A stretch of 64,000 bases of DNA from Welwitschia mirabilis (taxonomy: Eukaryota; Gnetophyta; Gnetopsida; Welwitschiales). A model generated the notes under the pieces. The model ran no database searches. It had not been told where the DNA came from and worked only from the letters and a program-made list of their open reading frames with translations. Below, in pieces: positions 36,556-49,900 of the stretch (positions are counted from its first letter, which is position 1; every line of letters begins with the position of its first letter). The position numbers and the translations under genes are program-made. The stretch spans positions 281,716,451-281,780,450 of the forward strand of contig JBOZIK010000001.1 of NCBI GenBank assembly GCA_051453625.1. Reading direction: 5' to 3'.

Positions 36556-37540
36556 AAGGTTTATTAAGAAGACAACAAAAACTAGTATTCATAACTAGGA
36601 TTAGTATTAAAAATTTTATAATTTTATTGAGAAGGTAATAAAATGAACATCTAATTAAACCTTAAAATAAGTGCAACAATAATTAACAAAATATAGATGC
36701 AAGAAAAGGAACATTTAAAGATGCATATAAGATTCAAGAATAAAACAAGTCCACACAAAGATGCAAGAATTAAATGAGATCATAGCCGAAATTAGATGTA
36801 AGACTTATGAACTTTTTAAAACTTCAAGGCTTTTAAGAATTCCAAGACTCTAATGCTTTCTAAGCTCCCAATTTTGAAGTAACCAAGATTCAATAACAGA
36901 AGATTTCTTAAAAATATACAAATGAAAAAGGAGAAGGAAGTCCTATATTTTGCAAGATGATGTAGTAATACAAAGAGACACAAGGATATAAATAGATACT
37001 ATATTAAAAAGAAGTTGTTAAGGAATACATAATCTTAAACATTTCTTTTTATGATTATTGAGTGCATATAATGTTTTTTCACAAGAGTAACTACTTATTT
37101 TGCCAAATAATAATCATGAAAAGGATGCCTTCATAAGTTACAAGTACTGATTTCTTTGGCATTTTTCAACATAAGAAAAAAATAAAACAAGTTACTCACA
37201 ATATATAATCTTTTTAAATTCTAAATCATCATTTCATAAGCCAAAAAAGAAATGCCAAAATTTCAAGATCATGCTACTATTTTTTCCATGATAAGAAAAA
37301 TTCATTTAATTACAATTATTTTTATGTAACTAATTAAGATAGTATATTTAGTAATAATGTTCAAAGAAGAACATCAAGATAAAATTTTCATCACTTCTAC
37401 ATATTTTAGTCGTTTATAATAAATTCTTTAATCTGTAAGACATTGATTTGGATTATACTATTTAATTTTATTTATAAAAATATTTAGATAATTATTAGGA
37501 TAAGTTTTATAACTTGAAAATTGGGACATGACGTTTCTTA
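36556..37540. other. unassigned stretch between CACTA element and chromovirus
   Basis: AT-rich. It should include the 3' LTR side of the minus-strand chromovirus, but no LTR pair was found. Confidence 0.35.
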
Positions 37541-37549
37541 CGTCCTTAA

Positions 37550-37850
37550 GATGTTTCCTCTAAAAACTTACCAAAAACTTTGGTTTTCATTGCTTAATAT
37601 TTGTATCTATTTTCCAAGTTTTTTTCTTCTATAGATTGATTTGACCATTAAATGTTATAAAGTTGTATATTTTTCCCTTATAATATCATTTGATTTTCAT
37701 CTAAAATATTAATTAATTGATCTTTAGTTAAATAATTCAGAATAATAACTACTTAATTAAGAATTATATTTGTTTTATCAGTCAAACATTTCCTTAATAA
37801 TGATATGTGAAAAACATTGTGAAGAGTTGCTGATGCAGTGATAAGGCTAA
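37550..37850 (-). pseudogene. integrase tail and chromodomain of the Tekay-like element
   Basis: Minus-strand words are NVFHISLLRKCLTD near 37,810, YLTKDQLINILDEN near 37,720, and WSNQSIEEKNLENRY near 37,640-37,590, then FGKFLEETS near 37,560. In this clade the HNVFH(V/I)S segment is followed by a chromodomain with W-x-N-(H/Q)-S-I-E-E-A-T-W-E; here the second Trp region reads KNLEN, so the aromatic cage is probably lost. The chromodomain steers insertion toward methylated-histone chromatin. Confidence 0.78.
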
Positions 37851-38900
37851 CTCATAGGCTACTGATCCAATTCTTTTGATAATCTCATAAGGCCCTATAA
37901 ATCTTGACACTAATTTTTTCTTTTTATCAAACCTGAAAACTCCTTCAAAAGGTGAGCATTTAAGATAAACATAATCTTCTTCTTGATATTGTATATGTTT
38001 TATTTGATGAGTTGCATATTTAGCTTATATATCCTTTACCACCTTTAATTGTTTCTTAATCATTCTCACTTTCTCTTATAATTCTTAAGTGGATGGTACC
38101 TTTAATAATTTATTATCTATTATATCAAACCATGTTATTAGTATTCTACATTTTCTTCTATATAATGCTTCAAAAGGTGGGCATCCTATTGATTTTTTAT
38201 AGCTATTACTATAAGTGAATTCTACTAATGCTAAATGATCCATTCAAGATCCTCCAAAATTTAAAATTACTTACTTTAATAATTCTTTGAAAATTTGATT
38301 TATTCTTTTTATTTAACCATTCATTTATACTTAAGTTTAAGTTAGTTTCTAAGTCTTTATGAAATGATATTCAAAATATAGAGATGAACTTAATGTCTCT
38401 ATCTAAAATAATTATTTAGGTACTTCACACAATTTTACTATATTCCTTACATATTCTTTTATGATGCTTTAGCTAAATCTATTATTTCTATGAGATAAAA
38501 ATGTGAACTTTTGATTAAGAAATGAACCACTACAAAAATAGAATCATAACCTTTTTTTTGTCTTGGGTCAACTTGTAATAAAATCCATACTAGCTACTTC
38601 TTATTTCCATTTTAGAATGTCATGAAAATACAAACTCTATTTAGATGTTGATGCCTAAATTTAACTAATTGATAGGTCATACATTTTACCCTAAAGTTAG
38701 TAATTTTATACTTTATTACTGATCATCAAAAATATTGTTTAATATCTTTATATATCTTATTAACTCTTGGGTGGATACCATACGGTATATTATGAAATTC
38801 ATTGAAGATAATATTCCTCACTTGCTCTTCATTATACACCATAATTTTATCTTCAAATGTAACTAATTCATCAACAAAAACTAGAAATTCTTAATTCATT
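37850..38900 (-). pseudogene. integrase remnant of the Tekay-like element
   Basis: On the minus strand: FHNIPYGIHPRVNKIYKDIK near 38,800 (zinc-binding part), KGYDSIFVVVHFLIKSSHFY near 38,550-38,490 (start of the catalytic core; the usual VVVDRLTKSAHF has Asp, here His), PPFEALYRRKCR near 38,175, YVYLKCSPFEGVFRFDKKKK near 37,960, and SRFIGPYEIIKRIG near 37,900-37,860. Stops at 38,090, 38,075 and 38,020 stand where the family has Gln. Integrase would join the element's DNA to the genome; this copy is inactive. Confidence 0.82.
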
Positions 38901-39059
38901 CTTCTTCTCCCTTTTTTCACAAATGACCATTCTATTATAAGTCAAAAATTAAATTATAAAAATATTTTTATGAACCTAATCAATTAATAAAATGACTTAT
39001 TTTGTTTAATGTATTAGGAACTACATTTAACCTTACTTTATGGTAGTTTATTATTAGGT

Positions 39060-39400
39060 CATAATCTTACCAAAATTCCACTCATCTTATTTACTTAAGA
39101 TTCAATTTAGGTTGAGTGTGAATGTATTGAAAACTTTTATGATCCATTCAAATTTCAATTTTTTCTCAATATAGATAATGCCTCTAAATTTTTAGTGCTT
39201 GAATTACAATAGATAGTTCTAAATCATGCACCAGATAATTCCTTTCATGACTCTTTAGTTGTCTTGATGCATAAGCAATAACATTTTCTTATTGCATTAA
39301 TACTACTTCTAATCCTTATATAAAAGCATCAGTATAGACTATATATATTTTTCTAGGTTTTGACATTTTTAAAATAGATGTAGATACAAGTTATTCTTTT
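39060..39400 (-). pseudogene. RNase H remnant of the Tekay-like element
   Basis: Minus-strand reading: YIVYTDAFI near 39,345 (catalytic Asp kept), [20 protein letters not shown] near 39,270-39,210, [12 protein letters not shown] near 39,200 and RHYLY, then MDHKSFQYIHTQPKLNLK near 39,130-39,080. All are standard RNase H landmarks of plant chromoviruses. Stops replace Gln and Trp. Confidence 0.82.
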
Positions 39401-39539
39401 AATTTTTGAAGGTCTTTACCACATCATGTTATTTAATTAAAGCGATTATATTTCTTAAAAAAGGATGTAAGAAGAACTAATAATATTTTAAAAGTTTAAA
39501 TTAAATCTTATATAATATCTAGTGAATCTAATAAAACTC

Positions 39540-39800
39540 ATAACCTCAGTTACTAATTTTGGGTTAGGACAATCTACTAGTGCTTATACTTTATTATTAT
39601 TCATACTTATTCCTTCTTCTAAAATTACAGACCCCAAAAATTTATTCTTAGTTAACAAAAACTCACACTTTTTAGGGTTGACATAAAATTGATCTCTTCT
39701 TAATGTATTCAACACTATTTATAGATACTTCTCATGATCCTACTTAGTTGATGGAAATACCTCAAATGTATAATTTTATATTCTGATAACAAAATAAAAA
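39540..39800 (-). pseudogene. C-terminal RT remnant of the Tekay-like element
   Basis: Minus-strand reading around 39,730-39,560 contains NTLRRDQFYVNPKKCEFLL, TKNKFLGSVILEEGISM and VQALVDCPNP across frameshifts. It matches the RT thumb of chromoviruses (KCEF...V-x-F-L-G-H-V-I). The YVDD-type active site should lie near 39,800-39,850 and was not readable. Confidence 0.7.
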
Positions 39801-42800
39801 GAAGAGTCATTCACATTTACTATTTTAGTCTGCTCCTAATACAAAATCATCTGAGTTGATGTAATAATGTAGTGATCTACATTCCATTACATTAAGAAGT
39901 GGTAAAAGTATTTTTAATCCTACTATTTAAGCTTTAGAAGGCTATTATTTAGAGAAATTAATAGTTATCTAGAATTCCTTAAGAATAAAGATCCCTTCAT
40001 TTTGTACTCTTATTAAAGGTATCTTCCCTGATGAGTAACTCTTCACTATCAAATAAATTTATTTTATCTATTCTCAACATCATGACACATGATATACTAA
40101 TATTATAAATTATCTTATTACCATGAAAACCCTTTAACATTAGATTAAAAAACAATGTAAATATTTTCTTCATAGAATAAGAGACTATGAAAGAAATGAG
40201 CCACACTTGATAAAATCATGGAAAAGTATATGCCTAAATAAAAATAATGTAATACTAAATTTTTAAGTGCACATTTATGCAATCTTTTACATCCTCAATG
40301 AAATTCTTATTAATTAGAAATGCTTACTTAAAAAACATGCTAGTATAAATGGAAGTTAACCTAAACATTATAATCTTTAAAGACACTAAGGTAAGAAGAT
40401 AGAAAATTAATTTAAGTAAAGTATTTTTATGCTTTTTACATTTAGGTAATGAAAATAAAGAACAATGCAAGATAAACATTAGTGCAATGCTTATAATAAA
40501 ATTCAAATGAAAACTTCTCCAAGTAAAAGATCTATTTGAGTACCAGATCTTCTTATCGCAAAGATCAACCCTTATAACCTAGATTAATTAAGGAAAGATA
40601 TCACTAAATCCTAATCAACATAACCTATAGGGTATGTCAAATAAAATATAGATTAATACAACTATTATAATATAAAATGCAAAATTCAAGAACTAGACTA
40701 ACAATTTCAACCTTAACAAAGGTTTTCCTTATCTTTGCTATTTATTATTGGCATGAAATTTAGAAAATAGATTCTTACTTTTATCATAATCTAAAACATG
40801 ATGGTACTAATATTTTACTTTAGTCCATGAAAATCACCATCATCAGCTTCCTCGTATCGTGGTTGGATGACTAATAAAAATTATACTAGCTACTATAAGT
40901 TATGTAATAATGTGATGCCTGTTTAGCATGAAGTGATTATTCAAACTTTTTATTAGTATCCTATCATGTAAGGTTGCTATAGAGTAACATAATCAAGGGG
41001 GTAATTTGATAGAAGGTGTAGCCCATGTTGAATGTCTATTGTTCTTTGCTTTTAAAAATCATAACTAATTATATGTTGAAATAGTTATTACCATTTCCCT
41101 CTATATTCCTTACCAATATAGTTTTATACTTATCATTATTATGAAGATTAGCACTTAGAGTCTTACCATGTATCATGATCTTAAGTATATGGACATGAAT
41201 TTAATTTGATAATACAACCACTCTCGAGACAAATGAAAAATAGGCAGTGCATGATAAATGACAAAGAAGCAATTCATGTAATGCCTATAATGAGCATACA
41301 AGTGGATGCAACCAACTATATTGTAAGTTATATGTCATAAAGATGAAGTGTGATGATATGGGTTAGAAATACACAGAAAACTAGATAAATGATATAAGCA
41401 ACTACTTGAATGAAGAATAAATTATGGGATTGATTCAATTATAAATCTAGAGAAGTTAGAAAAAGTAATTACTTAAATATCTTCTTCAATAGCATGTTTC
41501 ACACTAATTTAAAGCATACATCAATAATTAAAAAAAGAATTATACAACCATCTTAGTAGTTCTTGAGAAATAGGGCGTATCAAGAATTTCAACTTGAAAT
41601 TAAACAAATGCTATATTTTTTTGTTAAATGTAATAAAAATCATTAGAATTCTTTGTCTCTAAGAAGAACAACCAATGATTAAAAAAACAAAAAGAGGACA
41701 TGATAATGATAGTTATAATGATATGTTGTTTAATATTATCAAAGAATCAGAAAGTAACAGTACTTAGCATTTTTAGATACTCATCATACATGAGATTCCA
41801 TACCTTTAGCATAATTTTTATGTCACCATATATTTGCTTAAGTTAAGAAAATAGTTTAAAACCTAAAATAGCCTAGTATAAATCCACATGCAACCAATTA
41901 TACCATTACATTCAATGTACAAGTATAAATGCTCATATGTTTTAGAAGAAAATTAACCCTTCACTAATAATATTTAAAAACAAAATAATGTAAATATAAA
42001 TGAAATTTTACAATTATGTTGAAATCCCAAAGTATTTCATTACTATTTGTACAACTCAATTAGCTAAATATTAACCTTATAGTTGATGTCAAAGCTAGGG
42101 ATTTTAACACATTGATGGCAGTGTTGGGGATATGAATCATGTGAAATACCATTGTTTAGTGGATACTATGCTATCATAAACTTTTATTTATAATATCTAT
42201 AGCTTACGTAAATAGAAAATGTTTTTAAACTTTGTGACTTACTAGATAAATCAAACTAGTCTAGTGTTTCATACTGAATTACGAATCAAAGAGATCTAAC
42301 TATAAGTTGGCTTATAAAATGCATTAACTCCTTATAGATTAATGAATAAAGGTACTAAATATCTATTACTACATCATCTAACCTATCTAATTTAAGGCCT
42401 TAAATGGTTGTACTGCCATCTTATTCATCTAATACCCTTTAACTAAAATTGAAAAAATACCCATTAAAAATTAAATATTTTAGCATTTTTTAATAGTTAA
42501 ACACTACAACGATAAATACCAGAGAAACAATAGAAAAAAAAGATTAAAAACTTCTCTATTTTTATATTTAACCAATTGTTAAAGGGGAGATAAAATTTTT
42601 TCCCTAAATATAAAGACTTATATTATCAAAATCAATTCTCTAATCCCCATTCTAGATGATCATTACAGTCTTCTCAATATCACTTTTAGTGTAAAGATAA
42701 TTTTTATTTTAGAGGCACTAACCCTAGTGGTAGTTTAACCACTATAAAAAAATTAAAACCATTTAGGAAAAATTAAAACTTGCTGGCACATGCATTATAT

Positions 42801-45539
42801 TACAAATGACTATCTCACCATGACTATTGGGCTTTGGCATTACTCCATAGTATGTTTTGTTTTCCTTCTAAAGTTAATATCTTGAAAAGTGATACAGATT
42901 CTGAATAAAATTCAAAAATTAGAATTTAATATCATATGTAAATCTATAAAGGGATATTTATGGCTAGAAGAAGCATCACATAGAATGTAGGATTGTAACT
43001 CATTAAATAATTTAACTCTTATTTAGTGGCTTTGATGATAAATATTAAGAAAGAAGTTAAAAATTAGTAGTAGCTAAAACGATGTTCATGAGAAATGAGT
43101 TACTGCAACATTCTAAGTATAAGAAAAAGCACTACTTGCTTAAGTGATTTCATTAGCTCCTATATCACACATAGTTTTATTAGTCAATGTGTGTTTGTAT
43201 GCATGTGGACATGTGTATGAGATGCATGAACATAAAAATGAAATCAATTCCCTTCACAATTTGAAAATAATGGAAAAATAAAAATGGTCATGTAACATTA
43301 GTTAGTTTTATCATAAACTAGTGTACCATTATTACAAATCCTTATTCTTTGATTCCTGTTCTATAACATATTTGATCACCTCTATTATGTTGGTACTTAC
43401 ATTAATCATATGTTTATAGATATAATAAGATAGTTTTCATAACCCTGCAATAAAGAAAACTTATTACATTCCTTAGAAGGATTCTTTCATAAGAAGTTAT
43501 AATGTCTTAAAGCCCTACTTCCTTTACCCAATGTTAAATTCAATTCATGTACTTTTAAAGCAAGATTCCTTTGTCTGGACATTGATAAGAAAAACCATAA
43601 CAATCATAAATTCAATTCATAGTTACTTCATTATGATAGTGGAAAGAAGGTATTAAAATATATCCTATAAAAGACCAATATTTTAAATTTTAATTTATAA
43701 AATATGAGAGACATAAACCATTTGAAGATCCATGATGAAAAACACAGAGTTTAGACTGTTGAAGCATATACTTAGAAAATGCATAAGAAATAGTTTATAT
43801 TTTATTGTACATAACAAAAAGAAAGTAAAATATTGTAAGATAAAACTAAAATATAATTAAATTTGTTGATCAAAAATTTTGATATTCTAGTTATATTAAT
43901 AAACATTAACTATTCATGGATTACTAAAACACTATGGGCCAACTTCTAGAAAAAGCCCCAAAAGGTCTTTCTAATTCACTATTAGCTAATAAATGGGAGG
44001 CATAGTAACAAATAAAGAAATAAAGACTTCACATAAACATAACGCAATTATGATTGTAGTACAACATACCTTATAATATGGTAACTCACTAAATGATATT
44101 GGCTTAAATATGTTTTCTTTATCCTCCATGATATTCTCTTATTGTGTAGACATGAATTAGTACATTCAAGTTCCCTGTTTTGGAAACTAGTTTTAGAGTT
44201 AGAAAATAAGTAAAACCTTCAATCCTTTATAATTTTCTACCTTCTTTTACCATGAAATTATAATTTTGTTTATTTTATATACTATTTTTTTAAAAATGTA
44301 ATCATAGATGGATTTTCTATTATACTAGTGCCTTTTCTAGATTTTTTTAATCCCACTATAATTGACATACATTAATATTTATATTAATTTCTAATACAAT
44401 TAAAAATTCAAGGATCCCTTATGCTTATGTTAAAAGGAAATTTATTTTTAGTAAGAAGAAGGAGGTCAATCATTTTAACATGAGAATCCTAGTTTGACAT
44501 ATGTCTTATTTGGTTATACTTATCTTGTTCTACAATCCTTTAACCCAAATTGTTGGCATCAATTAAACTGTAAGCTATGACAAGATAACAACATCAATCA
44601 AACCATAATCATAGAGAGGATAATTGGAAAAGCAATGAAATGACATAAAAAGGAAGAAATAGGGTAGGTAAACTAATGCACAAGAAGGCTAAAATCTCTA
44701 ATAAAAAAGCATTAAGAATCTAAAAAAGATGGAACTTATTAAAGGAAGTTTGGGCAGTCTTAAGAAAAAGATAAAAATAACAAAAATTTAGATAAATATC
44801 TTTTACATTCAACTAGATCACTAAATAGGTTTTATGGAATAATAATCACATTATGAGATTAATTGCTCACAATCAAACTATTATGCTTTCAGTTATTTTT
44901 AAGGCATTAGAAAAGAATACTCATGATCATTAGAATTAACTTGTCCATGAACTTACATTAAATCTAAGAAATATATTCATAGATAGGGATGAGAAGCTGC
45001 ATTTTAAAATATTACCATTGGTTTCTTCAATGAGAATCAATGGCTAAAGCTAACATAAAAAGGTACAAGTTAGCTTTAAAATACCTAGAAGATATTGTTA
45101 CTTCTAGAAGTGTAGCTTTATTTTACATGTGTATCATTAGATAATGATGGTATTTTTATTCTAGACATAGAGAGAAAAATTTATCAATCCAGTGGGCTTC
45201 ATAAAATATTTTAAAAGTAGACAATATACCGAAGAGTACACTAGCATTAGAGGAAATCTTTGTTTCACATTTGATGTCCTAATGAAAAGAGCATCATGGA
45301 GGCATACACTTCATTAAAATAAGCTCAATGATAAACATCCTTTATCTAAAGTATAAGGAATTAAGTAATAAACAAAGATAAGGTTAAAAATCTAAAGCTA
45401 TTAGAGCACTTAAAATTGTAGACAAGGATATTGATTTTAAGAAGTCTTCTGGTAATAGTAATTATAGATTTCTTTAACTACAATAATGGCTATTTATTGA
45501 CTTTATAGAAGAAATAATAACTATGAAGCCAAAGGATAT
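39800..45539. other. unassigned AT-rich stretch (5.7 kb)
   Basis: I could not identify domains, LTRs or terminal repeats. Small open frames at 39,997-40,206 and 40,324-40,506 (minus) are hydrophobic and look like chance. Decayed gag and LTR of the chromovirus could be hidden here. Confidence 0.35.
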
Positions 45540-46731
45540 AGAATCCTAAAAGCAGGAGAAGAGGAGGGATGTGAATAGGTTTTATAATATAAAATTTACC
45601 CCTTAAAAGTTACACTAGAAATATTTGTGCATTTGAATTGAGAACTTAAGTGTTATTAAATGAGATTAGATGAATGAAAAAGCATGAAAATAACTAAAAT
45701 AGAAAATAACAAATAAGAGCACTAGATACAATGATTTATAGTGGTTTGAAAAAATCCTCCTACTCCACTCTTAGATATCAACTTCAACCCTACGTTGACC
45801 TAGATCCTTATTACTTTCTTTCTAGGTTTCTAACTCAGCCTATAACCTTTACAAATAAACCTTTTTAGGCTACATTTCAACCTTTATAGAGTAAAGATTT
45901 TGTTGAAAATATTGTAGTTGAGATCAATGACTTCACCAGATTTAAAGTAAAACAAAGTTAAAGTACACTATCTAAAAAAAAGTTCATAAGTACAAGTTCA
46001 TATAGTGTAGCCTCTTGATTAATGAATATTAATAATATAAAGTATACTTTTTATTCTTGATTAATTAATATCCTTTTAAAGATTTTGATTCATTGGCTTA
46101 TATAGAAGATAAATTTTTAGGATTTATAAATGAATCTAATACTCTAATAATTAAAAATAAGGAGATGACGGATAGGAGAATAAATTAAGAAGTTCCATTT
46201 CCATTGTGATTGGTTAACCCCTCGAAGCATCTGGTCAACTCCATTGATTGCCACTACTAAAGTTAGTTGGAATCATGTTCTTCTGATTGACTTGCTTTTC
46301 TTACATCTCATAGTCCAGTTGGCCCCATTCAAAATCTAGTTGATCACTTTAGATCTAGGGCTAGTTAACTCCATTTTAATCTAATTGACCTCTTATCAAT
46401 TTGATATGAAAAATATTTTTAGCACAAGTTTAATTGACTCCTTTAATAAATTGATCAGACTATTTTTGACATAGATCTATTTGATTCCTATGAGATCTAG
46501 TTAACCCCTTTAATAATTTGATCATACTATTTTTGTCATAGGTCTTATCGAGCCCTCTAGGATTTAGTTGATTTCTTGATAAATTGATTAGACTTTAGGT
46601 TCTTATGAAGCTAGTAAAAAATGTTGTATTGCTTCTAACCTATAAGAACTTTAGTTTCTTAAAATGTTTGGAAAATATTACACTATATTATATTTATTAG
46701 TTTGACATTAACTTGATAATATAACTTAACA
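45540..46731 (-). repeat. 3' LTR of the Sirevirus (outer limit approximate)
   Basis: On the minus strand it starts TGTTAAGTTATATTATC at 46,731, directly after a purine-rich tract. Near its far end are TATAGTGGTTTG (about 45,750) and CCTATTCACATCCCTCC (about 45,575-45,558), which resemble words in the 3' part of Sirevirus LTRs. No second LTR was found to confirm the ends. Confidence 0.6.
46212..46590. repeat. array of degenerate GTTGACTCC-like motifs in the LTR
   Basis: About a dozen variants of one word occur every 25-40 bases (GTTAACCCC, GTCAACTCC, GTTGGCCCC, GTTAACTCC, ATTGACCTC, ATTGACTCC and others). A longer unit of about 65 bases with AAATTGATCAGACTATTTTT is repeated near 46,451 and 46,515. 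An ancestral CpG-containing GTCGAC-type repeat eroded by C-to-T change would give this picture; that is inference. Confidence 0.6.
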
Positions 46732-46745
46732 ATCTTACCTTTTGA
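46732..46745 (-). promoter_or_regulatory. putative polypurine tract of the Sirevirus
   Basis: Minus strand CAAAAGGTAAGAT abuts TGTTAAG. Many plant copia elements have AAAGGGGGAGAT at this place, so G-to-A/T changes have broken the run. Confidence 0.6.
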
Positions 46746-47149
46746 CATTGATGGCAAACTACATTGAAAAAATCAATCTTATGTGGAAAACTCTATCTTA
46801 TGATATGTCCATGAAGAAACATGAAGTATTATTAACTATAACAATGACATTTTTTATTTAACATAAGTATTCATAATGTTTTTACAAAGATGAAAATTGA
46901 AAATATTTTAGAAGCACATTTTGTAGAAAAAATAGCATTCATTACTTCTAACAAAAGTAAGTAGCATAACTGATACCAACTAATAAACTACAACTTAGTT
47001 ACAATAACCTTTTTTAAAAAATTCAAAAAATAAATTTTTTATTTAAAATAAATACTATTTTCTCCTTCTTTTAACATCAATGATAAAGGAGAGAAAAACA
47101 ATAATAGAAAAAGAAACTAATTGGACTCCTTCTCTTCCTTGGATTTTTC

Positions 47150-48080
47150 TTTATAATTTAGGTTATCTTCTTCTTCTTCTTCTTCTTCTTCTACCTCTTG
47201 ATGCTGAAAACTGCTACTCTCTTTATGAGAAGTATCTATAATTTTATAGCTAGTTATAATGGAAGTCTCCTTCATGTGATGTGTACATGAATCAAGCCTT
47301 TTAAAGTATGATGAAGTTTCTTCAAGAGAGGCCTATTTAGGAGAAGGAGATTTAGAGGATTTTTAGGTTCTTGAGAAAATATGCATATGTAACAGAGTGA
47401 CATGCCTAATGGATGACATGGAAGTTAAGGTTTCAAGTTTAAGGTACATTTGGATCCTAACATGATAACAAATGATTGTAATCAAGATAGAGTATGGAAG
47501 AGCCTAAGTCTTTTGATATTCCAACTGAGAAAAGTTAAACACGATAGTTTGAGGTCTAATCACGATAATAAACAAGAGGTAAAAAGTTGTAGGTAAAACA
47601 TAAACGAATAATATGATATCTGGGAATAAGATGGAAGGTGAAAAGTCTAGTTTTCCATCAAATGAGGTTACCATAGAGCTCTTAGTGACTTTCATCTTGT
47701 CCTCCATGGAGTTATCTAACGGTAAAAAATCATCATAATTTCATCTAGAGAGATTTATAAGGGAAGCTATTAGATCTAAGATAACTCTTATTCTCTTTCC
47801 CAAAATGAGCATCAAAAGGGTAGGAGAATCTGCATTGTAAGAGGCATTGCAATAAAACATGTGAGTGAGAAAAGGATAAGTAGATCTAGAAACCTTAATA
47901 AAATAGAATAGATCTATATTTTTAAGTAACCTTATCATATCTATGAGCTCTTTAAGCTATCCTAAAGCTACTAGCCTTTTCTGATAGACATGTTTCTTTT
48001 CAAACTTCTTCAAAAACCTATCCAAGGCTTCATCTAATATTTTTGAGTTGAAATAGCTTGGATCTTTACTTCATATCTTT
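47150..48080 (-). pseudogene. extra Sirevirus ORF resembling 'putative plant transposon protein'
   Basis: Minus-strand blocks: KFEKKHVYQKRL near 47,990, YPFLTHMFYCNASYN near 47,870, LGKRIRVILDLIASL near 47,805, then a 67-codon open frame (47,707-47,504) with ILFPDIILFVYVLPTTFYLL, and an acidic tail of about nine Glu (47,193-47,163). The YP-x-L-x-x-x-FY-x-N word followed by a G-K-x-I segment and a long hydrophobic part resembles the domain called 'putative plant transposon protein', which occurs downstream of pol in plant retroelements. Its function is unknown. The position equals that of the Sirevirus env-like gene. I judge the family match as moderate. Confidence 0.55.
47163..47193. repeat. 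(CTT)n microsatellite coding for poly-Glu
   Basis: Ten CTT units; read on the minus strand they give the acidic tail of the extra ORF. Confidence 0.9.
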
Positions 48081-48374
48081 TTTATCTTACTCTTCTTAAG
48101 GACCTTCTACCATGGAGACATGTGGCACTTACTGAAGTTCAAAAAAAAAGGAAAGAAATCAAATTATGATCTAGTTGAATCATCAAGACATGGATTAAAA
48201 ATGTTTCTAGGTTTCGTCAACTGAGACTTTAGCTTAGTTGATTTGACCTATTTTAGATTTTTTTTGGGAAGAGTCTGAGTAACTAGGTTAAATTCCAATT
48301 AATCCAATTTCTCTAGTTCTAGTTTACCAAATTAGGAATTTAGTTGATCGCCTTGCTTTTAGTCGAAGGATAGA

Positions 48375-49900
48375 TAAATAATACTAATTCATGATAAAGA
48401 TCTAAAAATTTGTCAAAATTTAGAGATTTCATAAAGATATTAGCTAGATGTTAATCAGTGTTTATAACATTCATGGAAATATTATCTTTTTCTACTTTGT
48501 CTCTAATAAAATGATGCTTAAGTATAATATGTTTAGTGTGAGAATGCTAAACAAGGTATTTTAAGATGTTAATTACACTCATATTATTATAAAACATTGG
48601 TAGTTGATCATAGTTAACTCTAAAATCTTTTAGTATTTCTTTCATCCATAGAAGATGAATACAATAACTTCCTGCTGCTATGTATTTTCCTTCTACTGTG
48701 AAGAGAGAAATAGAATTTTGCTTCTCACTTATCCATCCTATTAACAATAAATCTAAAAAGAATCAGTTTCTACTAGTGATTTTTTTATCATCTTTACATC
48801 CAGCCCATTCCACATCACTAAAACCTGTAAGTTTAAAAGAAATTTCTATGAGATACCATAGCCCATAGTTACTTGTACCTTTTATATGCCTTATGACACT
48901 TTTAATAGCTTGGAGATGAGATTCCTTTGGTTTAATCTAATATCTGGCACACACAAAAATACTAAATATTATATTAAATATTTTTGTAGTTAAATACAAT
49001 AAGCTCCCTATCATTCTCCTATAAAGTTTTTGTTCCACTGATTTTTCATAATCATCAAGACTAACTTTATATGAAGTTGACATAGGAGTATTGGTTGATT
49101 TTACATTTTTAAGCCCAAATTACTTAATCAAATCCATTGAACATTTTTATTTAGAGATGAAAATATGATGTTTTGTTTGTTTAATTTATAGACCAAGAAG
49201 CATGCTTACTTCACCAAACATACTCATTTCAAAATGTGTTATCATAAAGTTAGAAAATGCTTTTGAGAGATCCTCCCTTAAGACTTCAAAAATTATATCA
49301 TCAACATAGATTTAAATGATAATAAGATCTTGCTTAATTTTTTGACAAACAGAGTTCTATCCATTGCTCCATAGGTATAACCATTTTATTCAAGAAATGT
49401 TATCAGTTTTTCATACCAAGTTCTAGATGCTATTTTAAATCATACAATATTTTTTTAAGTCTATAACTATGGTTTGGATTTATGTGGATCTATGAATCCT
49501 ATTAGTTGCTCCACGTACACTTCTTTGTTAAGAGTTTCATTCAACAAGGCATTTTTCACATCCATATGGAATAATTTAAAATTTTTTAAGGCTGCATAGG
49601 AAAAAGACATTCTAATGCTATCTAGTTTTGCCATAGGAGAAAATGTCTCTTCTATGTTAATCCATTCAATCTGATTAAATTCTTAAGACACTAATTTAGC
49701 TTTATTCCTAATCACATTATTGTGTTTATCACACTTTTTCTTAAAGATCCATTTGTTTTAATTACAGTCTAATCCTTTGATCTTTCTACTAATTTTCAAA
49801 TATCATTCCTTCTAAATTGTTTTAATTCTTATTACATTGTCATCATCCATTCTTCATGAGTTTCAACCTTTTCATACTTCTTAGGTTTAATTTGAGAGAC
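48375..49900 (-). pseudogene. RT-RNase H remnant of the Sirevirus
   Basis: Minus-strand words: VKNALLNETLNKEVYVEQ near 49,560-49,500, ASRTWYEKLITFLE near 49,430, an intact YVDD at 49,308-49,297 preceded by a stop at a conserved Gln, then RNase H with WISEKQNSISLFTVEGKYIA near 48,735-48,675 (catalytic Glu kept), LLWMKEILKDFRVNYDQLP, and TKHIILKHHFIRDKVEK near 48,520. It ends with HLANIFMKSLN near 48,430, the C-terminal word of copia pol. It copies element RNA into DNA; here it is broken by many stops and frameshifts. Confidence 0.87.

Larger units (their letters stand above)
37550..39800 (-). mobile_element. Tekay/Del-like chromovirus remnant (Ty3/gypsy)
   Basis: Read on the minus strand, the order is RT end (39,760-39,540), RNase H (39,400-39,060), integrase (38,900-37,850) and chromodomain (37,670-37,560), the layout of plant chromoviruses. 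The chromodomain words resemble the Tekay/Del clade. Frames are broken, again mainly at Gln. Gag, protease and both LTRs were not located, though they may lie decayed in 39,800-42,500. Confidence 0.8.

Noticed and set aside
48680-48868. Plus-strand 62-codon open frame
   Set aside because: It is the antisense shadow of the Sirevirus RNase H.
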